NCBI GenBank assembly: GCA_050084515.1
Contig: CM114273.1
Coordinates: 17,794,001 to 17,858,000 of the forward strand
From: Blasia pusilla
Taxonomy: Eukaryota; Marchantiophyta; Marchantiopsida; Blasiales
Length of the DNA: 64,000 nt
Direction of reading: 5' to 3'
Made by a program: the position numbers and the translations under genes. The notes under the pieces were generated by a model. That model ran no database searches and was not told the DNA's origin. It worked only from the letters and a program-made list of their open reading frames with translations. Each line of letters starts with the position of its first letter. Positions within the stretch are counted from its first letter, which is position 1. This document shows, piece by piece, positions 55,159 to 64,000 of the stretch.

Positions 55159-56322
55159 ATGGAGAGGGAGACGGCTTGTTCATTACGCAGCAAATCACAA
55201 AAGTGTAGTTTAGGGTGCCCTTACTTGGATTCATTCTTAAGCGGTGGGATTCCTTGTGGAAGTTTGACTGAGCTGGTTGGCGAAAGCGCTTCCGCTAAGA
55301 CACAGCTTTGTCTGCAGCTCTCGGTGACTGTTCAACTGCCGGTAAGGGAAGGGGGACTTGATGGAAGTGCCTTGTATGTGTATACTGAAAATTATTTCCC
55401 TTATCGACGCCTGGACGAGATTGCAAGGAACATAATGGGATTGCGAAGAAAAAGGGTAAATCCTCCAACCTCTAGAGGTCACCTGATGCCTTTAGATTCC
55501 AACAAGATGGAGTCGTCGACAGAAGTTGGCCGTGAATGGATGAAATGTCTCAAGACATCGGAAGGATTCCAATATCTTGGAGCTGAGAAACCACCGCAGG
55601 AATTTTCGTCGAACGGAGCTGCTCTTAAGGTCTGCTCAGGAGCAGCCAATCCTTGCAATAATGTGTTCGTTCAAGGGATACAAACGGCCGATGAATTGCT
55701 TGAATACTTGGACTATGCCAACGGACTTCTTACTCACTCTTTCCGTCTGCCCGTGAAACTTATCATCATTGATTCAATTGCAGCACTGTTCAGGTCCGAT
55801 TTTGAAAACAATGCTGAGGATCTGGGACAGAGGACCTGCCTTTTTTTCCAAGTTGCAAGCAAGCTCAAGAGATACGCTCAAAAATATAATCTTGCTGTTG
55901 TTGTCACCAATCAAGTCACGGATACATTCGAACAATTGGAGAGATTCAATTCAAGTGCTCTCTGGATGTCGCGGACACAAGGTTGTGATGTCCTGATGAC
56001 GTCTGGGCGGAGAGTTGGTGCAGCATTGGGTTTGTCGTGGGCCAATTGTGTGAATACACGACTTTTTCTGTCCCGAAGTAGTGCAGATAGGCGTTCAATG
56101 CAGGTGGTGTTTGCTCCTCACCTCCCTAATCTGTCCTGTGACTTTGTGGTAGACCGGGAAGGTGTGCGAGGGGCTTCTTCTGTTCCCATTTTGTCAAGTG
56201 AGGTCTCTATCGAGTGTCATGTGGAAAGCAAGGGAAAAGACACAACTCGGTCCTCAGAGGACAAGAGTGGCACAATGGATAAGAGGATTGATATTTCTAA
56301 GTATGTGAAACTCTTCCGCTAA
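55159..56322 (+). CDS. XRCC3: XRCC3-like RAD51 paralogue (homologous recombination)
   Basis: The first in-frame ATG is at 55159; the frame is open back to 54919 but without an ATG. The product has about 387 residues. It shows GCPYLDSFLSGGIPCGSLTE, a Walker A region (VGESASAKTQLCLQL), Walker B (LIIIDSIAALFRSDF), AVVVTNQVTD, and SGRRVGAALGLSWANCVNTR followed by FAPHLPNLSCDFVVDREGV. These match plant XRCC3, which with RAD51C promotes RAD51-dependent strand exchange in DNA repair and meiosis. Two oddities: the last glycine of Walker A (GKT) is alanine (AKT), and about 70 extra low-similarity residues lie between RRLDEIARNIM and NVFVQGI. No intron interrupts the core, so an intron-poor gene or a retrocopy is possible. 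Confidence 0.85.
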   Translation: MERETACSLRSKSQKCSLGCPYLDSFLSGGIPCGSLTELVGESASAKTQLCLQLSVTVQLPVREGGLDGSALYVYTENYFPYRRLDEIARNIMGLRRKRVNPPTSRGHLMPLDSNKMESSTEVGREWMKCLKTSEGFQYLGAEKPPQEFSSNGAALKVCSGAANPCNNVFVQGIQTADELLEYLDYANGLLTHSFRLPVKLIIIDSIAALFRSDFENNAEDLGQRTCLFFQVASKLKRYAQKYNLAVVVTNQVTDTFEQLERFNSSALWMSRTQGCDVLMTSGRRVGAALGLSWANCVNTRLFLSRSSADRRSMQVVFAPHLPNLSCDFVVDREGVRGASSVPILSSEVSIECHVESKGKDTTRSSEDKSGTMDKRIDISKYVKLFR

Positions 56323-57087
56323 CTTGGGACACTCATTGTTGACATAATGAAACTGGAGCAAGTCATGTGGCAATTGCCCGAGAGACTCGATTGATTCTTG
56401 AGCTTCCACACTCTACATTTGTGGCTCGCATAATCCTTCTTATCACGTAAGGGTATCAAGTAAGTGAACCACTTGCCGACTCTTCTTCAAACTTCAGACG
56501 ACGAACTTTATGAAGAGGAAGACATCAATTGCCATGTCAGCAGAAGTTTGTGTTGGATACGCTAAGAGGGGTTAGTAGCTGGTAAGTGGCAAATTAGGTT
56601 TAATGAGCTCCGTGGATCTTCGTATAATTTATGCCCTTAATTCTCTCTGATGGCAGGATTATTGAATTTTAAGTTAGAATCTGTTAAAAGCTGTGGTGAA
56701 TGGACATGTAAAATTACCTCTTACAGGCTATTGCAAACGATGTCTAATCGTTCTTCTTTGCTGTTGTACAGATTCTTGCTTCAATTGCATATCTGCTGCA
56801 TTTCTAAGGCGAAGTCTTTCGGAGCTCATGTCGAGTCTTGGAAGCCTCTCACATCACTTCAAATGTTCTACTTCGCAAGGAAATATGAATGTATTTTGGA
56901 GTGAAAAATCAAACAAATATGCTCCATTGTTGTTTTAGATTTGCATCCAGTGGGTTGAATGTCAACTGTAGCCCCACCCCTAAAGGAACAATTTCATGTT
57001 CACATTTGAAAATCTTCCTGAGAAACAGATGTTCTTACTTCATTGCAAAGATAATATCATGTCATGCGCATTGTCTTCTCATCCATG

Positions 57088-57560
57088 GTTCAAGTGGTCT
57101 CAGGATGTCTCGGATGCAAGGTTGTGGTGTCCTGATAATGTCTGGGCGGAGAGTCGGTGCAGCATTGGGTCTGTTGTGGTCCAATTGTGTGAATACATGA
57201 CTTTTTCTGTCCCGGAGTAGTGCAGATATACGTTCAATGCAGGTGGTGTTTGCTCCTCACCTCCCTAATCTGTCGTGTGACTTTGTGGTAGACCGGCAAG
57301 GTGTGCACGGGGCTTCTTCTGGTCCCATTTTGTCAAGCGAGGTTTCTATCAAGAGTCATGCAGAAAGTGACACACCTAGCAAGCGATAATACACAACTCC
57401 TCGGTCCGCAGAGGACAAGAGGGGCACAATGGATAAGAGGATTGAATTTTCGAACCATGTGGAACTCTTCCACTAACTTGGGACACTCATTGCTGTCATA
57501 ACAACACCAAAGCAAGTAGTGTGGCAATTGCCTGAGAGCCTTGAGGCCTCTTCAGCTTCC
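57088..57560 (+). pseudogene. Broken tandem copy of the XRCC3 3' end
   Basis: Closely matches 55950-56412, covering the last ~120 codons and about 90 bases of 3' flank, from TCAAGTG to AGCTTCCACAC. The copy has an in-frame stop (NT then TGA where the gene has NTR), other substitutions such as GCGTTC to ACGTTC, and an indel near 57375. It lies about 1.1 kb downstream on the same strand and lacks the ATPase core, so it is non-functional. Confidence 0.92.
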
Positions 57561-59640
57561 ACACAGACAGTGCTTCTCATGGTAAATGGTAACCTTCTGA
57601 AGCAATGTAGTCTAGAAACTCTGGACACTCTGCAAATACGTGGCATTCTCTATCATTAATTCCTCAGATAGTTTTACAATAGCATCAAGAGACTTCGAAT
57701 AGTAGGATGGTTGTGAGCTTGGAGTCTGAAATATGGTTTAGGGTCTAGGGCATTGGGGGTTTAGAATTAGATAAAAATGTGTGATAGTTTCCTCATAATC
57801 CAATTTTATAATAGATTTCGATAATAGTGTTATTTAGAAAATCATCACATTTTTGTTCCTTGCTATAAATCGTCAAGTATGATCACAACGTAAACTTAAT
57901 ACCCCTCCCTGTAATGGGTTTGGAGCTCTTTTCTTGAATCTGTGCGAGGGCCACACTAATCTATTCTATTATAAGAGGTCGGCCTATTAAGAGGGATCTT
58001 CTTGGCTTGACACATGTCCTCTAAGGACATGCCTCAAGATGACACACTTACATATTTCAGACAAAGGACTTAAGGGAGAAGAGGAGGGAATTTTTTCTTT
58101 CAGTTCACTATTATTTTGTTTTATGATGCTATGCTAATTTTTTTAAGGAAGACATTAATTGTTCTTTTAATTTCTTATCTTTCTTTAAAAAATGGAGGGT
58201 TGATTTTATTTTTTAAAGAATCCCCATTCTTATTAAAATTTTATTTATTTTCAATTTTGGAAATGGGAAAATTTTGACCAATATTAGGATAGGGAAATTT
58301 CATTTGAAATAACAAATCATGAAATTAAAAGTTACCAAGTCAAGATGGTGAACTACATTATGTTTGCACAATTTGACTTGATTTATGACATAAAATACTT
58401 TTTTTTTATCTCTATTTGCATTTTCCCCTTGATATTTAGTTTACATTTTTATTTTTTATAAAATTTGGATTGATTTTCTATAAATTTAAAACTTAACGAA
58501 TAATATTGAAAATATGTACGTTACTTTTTCTCTTTTTTTACTTCAATTTTAGAAAAGTCCATCACGTGTACATCTTACTTTTATGCCTTCTTCATGTTGT
58601 TCTATCTATAATTACCTCCTTAAAATCTTGCCCATAAATCAGAAGGTAAATTTTACACGAAGATCTTGTATTGTGCTACTACCCTCCCTACCATGGTTAT
58701 CACGTCCCTAAAAGATGGCCATAGTAATCCTCACTCTTAGGGGTAATCCCCATAGGAAGGGCCCACGAGTTCAAGCATGGATCATGTATTGTTCATCCGG
58801 CATGCACCTTTACAAAGTTCAATCCATTTTGCTATGAAGGCGGGCAAGGTTTCCGATTCAAGTATGTTCCTTGGGATTTCAACAACACCAAGGATAGTCC
58901 TAGGTATTTTTGCGTCTTGATTTTTTCGTCGTGGAGAGATCAAAGAGCAATTCTTTGGTTTGTGAAGTTTAAATCATTGATCACAATGATGATGATCAGG
59001 ACCATGCAACCCCAAAATTTGCTCCATGGGACCTACCATTAGAGCACAGTCCATGGATACCCACTTGGGTTTTGGCGACCCCATTTTTCTAACGGATAAC
59101 GTAAAATCTATATCATTATGGGAGAGTGCCCTGCCCTTATAGGGGTGCCAACTCCCATGGTGACATGTGATACATGTTGCTCATTCTGAAACGTACGAGC
59201 TCTCTCCACCGTCGTCTTTCACCTGTGCGGAGCCCGAGCACCGGGTAGTCTTATAAGTTTACACTACAATGTTACCCATCTAAGGCACAAATGACATTGA
59301 ATTTTTGAAAAAAATTCTACTCATCCCCTTTCTTTTGCCCTTCTCATTCAATTTACAATTAATTGTCTTGGGCTGACATATTTGAACACCATGAAAGCCC
59401 TATGAGGACAGGTGTGGACATGAAAAGGAAAGATTATCTAACCCCATCCTCTATTAGTACTATAAATTAGCGGACACTTCGTACGATGCACGAGAGTGAA
59501 GAGACTAATCATGTTACAAACAAAACTAATTTTTTATCGTCCATAAAAAAAACATTTTCTTGTTACCGATTATCATTAAACGAAGAGGTGTCAACAAATT
59601 AAGAATAATATAGCCAATGACAATATCTATATAGATGTCT
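57561..59640. other. AT-rich intergenic DNA
   Basis: No coding sequence seen. A short palindrome, ACATGTCCTCTAAGGACATG, lies at about 58013-58032. A second copy of the dispersed repeat lies at 59310-59470, followed by a CGTACGATGCACG string similar to one at 53656. These look like ends of small mobile elements. Confidence 0.5.
59310..59470. repeat. Dispersed repeat, copy 2
   Basis: Diverged partner of the copy at 53240-53420, in the same orientation. It includes AAAGCCCTATGAGGACAGGTG and CTAACCCCATCCTCTATTAG. Confidence 0.55.
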
Positions 59641-59654
59641 CAACTTCCCCATAA

Positions 59655-60480
59655 TTGAAATGCCCCTTTCCGCCCTCCAAAAGTTTTGGCCGAACAAAAT
59701 TTGCAGCCCCGCTAAGCCGGCTCTTAGGGCTACATCCCGTAATCGCACTATCTTCGCTACCCACGGACATCGCAGAATTTCCCACGTTCAAATTCTTTTG
59801 GCGCAAAAAACATCCCATCAAACTAGTTGTTGGCAAACCAGGTTATTCATTCAACATCTTGTCCCATTTTGTGAGCGTTGGTGTAACTGCAGACTGCGGT
59901 GACTACTTACCATTAGAAAAATTCGCATTTGGTGGTGAAAGTAGGTCTATTCAAAGCACGAACGATGCAGAGAAACAGTGTGGAAGTTGCGAGTGCTGAC
60001 AATATCGCGATTCAGATGGACTCTGCTGTTTTACCGTTCTCACATGCAGTCAGTCTCCTCACACATTTGGTCACGAAGGAAACGCCATACGACGAGCTCT
60101 AAGATCCGGTGAGAACTTCTGCGCCGCTTAGGATTCTTCCTTATCCGACTCGCTCGCCGAGCGAACGACGAACTGAATCGACCTGACAATGTTTCCGCAA
60201 CGGAAATTTCTCATGCGTTCACTCCTCAATTCTCTGTTTGTCCTTTTTCGCAGCGGATCATGCCATTCTGCGCGTCCGGGAGAGCACTCGAGCTTTCTCG
60301 GCTCTTGGTTAGTCATGTCCTTCGAGCAACGCCGTGCCTTTCCGTCCTCCGTGATGTGCGTGGAGGAGCTCACCCGCAACCTCCATCATTCTGAATTCCC
60401 GGACGAACTCCAATGCGTCCTCTGTTTGCTAATCAGTTCTACCACCGCTCCCGCATCCGCTGCTTCAAAATATTTGTAGG
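59655..60480. other. GC-richer island, possible gene fragment
   Basis: GC content is clearly above the flanks. Two frames look mildly protein-like: plus strand 59655-59999, and minus strand 60128-60379 ending in an acidic tail (VVRSASESDKEES). Neither shows a domain I recognise and no splice model was convincing. Confidence 0.25.
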
Positions 60481-61032
60481 ATATTTATCACATTCAAAAT
60501 CATCTACTTTCCATCTATATTATTACGGATGGAAAGTAGTGTTTTCTTGATTTGTAAACATCTCTTTGACATGAGACAATCGGGCAGTAAAAAGCAGAAA
60601 AACAAAATTTGTGAGTAAGATTAGTCCTTTCATTTATCTCGGGCATGGCACGGGTTGTCCGATAATTTGAATGTAAATTCATATGCGGCTATCTATGGGA
60701 AATGCATAGATAATCGCAGTCTTTCCGGACCAAGTAGGATTCACCGGGCAGGAAATTAAAATATCTTTCACAAATAAATAACCAAGGCCCCTCCTAATGT
60801 CTCTTTCGTTGTTGTTCTTTTAGAGATTTGGATTTCTCATTTTCTTCTTCTATTCCATGTTCCATGATTGCCCTTATCTTCTTTAGGGTTCCTCCATCTT
60901 CTTTCATTTATGTCTTATATTTTCTCACTAGTGTAAGCATGGGCAATGCCCGTGTTTAAATTGCCTCCCATAGTTAATTTTCAAAATTCTATAATGTCGT
61001 CTTAAATCAATTTCAAACAATCTTATTGGCTT

Positions 61033-61641
61033 TGTCACGTCTTTTAGGATAGATCGGTGAGATTTAGTAGAGCGCCTTTGTGAGTAGTGGAGGACACGCT
61101 CAGTAGGTTGAGGATGACTTGCTGAGGCCCCGGGAAACCTTACAGAGCTTCGTTTCGGCTCATTTGGAGCCATATTGAGAAACTTGCTATTTTAGGTAAG
61201 TACCATTTTGAGTATATGATCGACTTTCTATTTTTGGTAAGTGGCCCTCGACCTCCTACATCAAGTCAAGAGCCAAGGAGGTGACTTGGGAGAATAGGTT
61301 ACCATGGAGAGAGCTTGGGAGAGGGGAGGAGTATACCTCAAAGATAGAGAGCTTGAGAGCTCATTCTCTCTTTGTCGAACCTCTTGGCATGAGGTCCCTT
61401 GCTTTGTGAGTGTAACCCAAGCCTCTCATTAGGAGAGTGGGTTTGGTTTGACATGAGAGAGAGTGCACACCTTTGAGAGCTATGGTGTGAGATGGTGTAG
61501 AGAGAGATTGGATCTTACTTTATTGGAGATATTTTATTACTTCTTGTCTCATTGTTTGGATGCCATGAGTTAGCATGGGATCGTGCGTGTTTGTGTTCGG
61601 TAACAGCGATGTATATTGTGTAGCGATGTGTATGCGCACGA
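61033..61641 (+). repeat. Solo LTR of the gypsy family
   Basis: Begins TGTCACGTCTTTTAGGATAG and ends GTGTATGCGCACGACA, with TG…CA ends. It matches the LTR region at 46328-46972 over its length with scattered changes. The flanks are GGCTT before and GCTTA after, sharing GCTT, consistent with a short target-site duplication. No internal retroelement sequence is attached. Confidence 0.85.
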
Positions 61642-64000
61642 CAGCTTAGAAGGCTAGCAATATTATTGGTTGAAAGTGCCAAGTGTCAAACAGAAGGAGA
61701 GTTTGTAAAATGAAAGGGCTTTCTCCAATAACGATATAGATTTGGCTCGAATTCCCATTCTACATTCATCTTGACCATGCTAAGGTTTAATTTGACCGTG
61801 GTTGTAGAAGAGTTGTTCAAAGATTGCCCATATGGGGACAACATCCATCCTTTGTCTTCTCATTTGTTTTGGATCATGGGAGCACCAATATCTCAATGCT
61901 CTATTTTCTAGGTCCAACTCTCTCTCCATCCAACGACTTTCCCTTTGGTGTCCCTACATGACATTTTTTTTAAATGTCACAAATGCGGTTTTTTCTTTGG
62001 CATATTTATTTTTTACTATGAAAGTTAATCACATGTAAGACGATGATATCTTTTTATGGGGGTCACAACCAATCTCCTTATCCCAAATCCATGAAGGTCA
62101 TGCAACGAATTCCCTCTATATGAGTTAAGGAAATTGTTATTGGATTACTTGGAGCTCACGTAATAATTGAAATATCGCAAATGTTTACCTTCATTCGAAT
62201 GACTTGAAACTTCTTGAAGATCTACCTTGATTCCATATGGATCTTATCTTTTGGTTAGTTTAACATTAAAAAATGCATGGCATGCAATGGCATTAGAAAA
62301 AATCTTTTCATAGTATCATGTATTATTTCCTAAGATAGATTTTACAAGTATTATTAGAATTTTTCATAAAATTCAAAAGTTAAAATATATATATGCATAA
62401 ATCCTATTTAATTATAAATATTCCAAATAAAGAGAAAAGAGGGATCTTTGTTCTTTTCCTAAAGACTTTTTTTGCCTTAACTAGGAAGTTTGAGGTGAAA
62501 GACTTTTCCTTTGGACTATATAACAACATTTTGGGTTGTAGGTAGTCTAGATTTGTAAGTATTTAAAATGTCAGATCTCCGCTGCATTGCAGTAGGTCAA
62601 ATGTGATGGGTTTTTCATGCTCTCAAGTTATGGAGACCTTGTTACCAGAGGTCCCTTTTGTAACAAATCATGTCTTCACAATTGTAAGGGCTTTTTTGCT
62701 GTTTTAGTGAAGTTAGGTTTTACAAAGTTTCCCCCTTATTTTGCCCTTACAACTAATTGTACCATACGGCCTTGGACCTAGTTAGCTCTTTGAGTTATTT
62801 TTGTATTTTTATGGATTTTCCTTTTCTCTTTCTTTTAAATTTTCTCTTTTTCAGATTGAGTGAATAATTGGAGAATTTAGAGTGCATAACCACCAAACTA
62901 GAATCTTGAACTTCACTGGAATTATCTCATAATATGAGTTCAAAATGTGATTGCTTATGGGCACAATCTAAACACAAGGGACTTATTCTTTGGCTCTTAC
63001 AAGGGGATAACACTCTTAATGGACTTAGAAACAAACCATACTTCTAACCATAATGGCTCAAACTTTATCACCCAAAGTTTTCCCACATGGAGAAAAATTA
63101 TATTTGCGTCGGAAAAATGATTCAAAGTTGTATGAAAATAGATATCAATATACCAATTGGAGGATGTATGTTTTCAATGCTCTGCCTCCATTTGCCACAT
63201 GTATGCTAAAAAGGATTTTTTTACATTGTGACCCACTTTAGTATAAAAAAAGAGCTTTTGTGTGTAGCATGCATAGCACTAATATGGATGGTTGATAGTA
63301 TATTTGAAAGAAGATATTGTAATTTTATAAAAAGACTAAGTCACTTTAAATTATTAATATACAACCACCATAAAAATTGCATCTTGATGTAATGAGGCAA
63401 ATCTTAATAAACATGAGCCAAACTTTGGTTTGGACTTAAATACTTGTAATCCAAATCTTTGGAATCATATTGATATACTACTAATTATTGGACACAAAAT
63501 ATCCTTGATAGAAGATCCATTTATGGGTACAATGTATTTTGATTTGGACGTGCTATACTAAGGTGGGCTTTAAAGAAATGACCAAGTGTCCCCTTATGGT
63601 CAATAGAAGTTGAAGATAGAGGAGCAACCATGCAAACTTGTGATTTTGTTTGGCTAAGTATTCTTATTTTAAATATAGACTAAAAAGCCCAAATCTCAGT
63701 ATCATACGTGCACATAACATCAATATCACTCATTTCGCAAATGATTCAATGTTTCATACAAAAATGAAGCACATTGAAGTATGTTCTCATTTCATTAGAG
63801 AGAAAGTCTTAGCATATGTAAACATATATTGTCAATTAGATAATAACTCCACCAAGGATATCTAGAGATAGGTTTGGTTTTTTTAGATTCCATTTAGATA
63901 TAAAAGATATTAGGTTAAGCAACTAGGGGACTATTTATCTAAGCCCAAACTCAAGATGATTCGTGGATTTTAGTTCAATAATGTTTAAAGTGACATATGT
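61642..64000. other. AT-rich intergenic DNA, no gene seen
   Basis: Only short open frames without family features. No tandem array stands out. Confidence 0.6.

Overview
The window is nuclear DNA of a green plant, most likely an early-diverging land plant (bryophyte or lycophyte). The reasons are a plant-type CCCH/SR zinc-finger gene, a plant-type XRCC3 gene, copia and gypsy retroelements with plant-style gag, AT-rich intergenic DNA, and spliceosomal introns (several only 46-62 nt) with clean GT-AG borders. The species cannot be named from sequence alone. There are no bacterial operons, CRISPR arrays or rRNA genes.

Layout. (1) 0.6-12.35 kb, minus strand: a CCCH zinc-finger / RS-domain / coiled-coil gene of at least ten phase-consistent exons. 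Its ~6-kb intron holds an apparently intact LINE (5.6-9.65 kb) and an 85-bp tandem array. (2) 12.4-20.8 kb: AT-rich intergenic DNA with a G-rich tract and degenerate tandem repeats. (3) 20.8-29.7 kb, minus strand: a large multi-exon TPR gene ending in a CHAT (caspase-like) peptidase domain with a visible His-Cys dyad. (4) 30-35.5 kb: AT-rich DNA. (5) 35.57-38.48 kb, minus strand: a two-exon gene of about 287 residues whose length, layout and motifs resemble the compact gasdermins of bacteria and fungi. (6) 40.6-46.97 kb: a decayed copia element running into a decayed gypsy element with a PHD-like finger and an LTR. (7) 47.5-49 kb, minus strand: a gene or gene remnant encoding 74-residue tandem repeats. 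(8) 50.3-51.3 kb: a retroelement gag relic. (9) 55.1-56.3 kb, plus strand: an XRCC3-like RAD51 paralogue, followed by a broken tandem copy of its 3' end. (10) 57.6-64 kb: intergenic DNA with a solo LTR.

The most interesting signal is the neighbourhood of items 3 and 5. In bacteria, and in many fungi, compact gasdermins are encoded next to proteases (caspase-like, CHAT or subtilisin-like) that cleave off a short C-terminal inhibitory tail and trigger membrane-pore cell death. A TPR-CHAT peptidase gene and a gasdermin-like gene lying 5.9 kb apart on the same strand would be a plant version of that module. The CHAT assignment is strong. The gasdermin assignment rests on pattern recognition and needs a profile or structure test.
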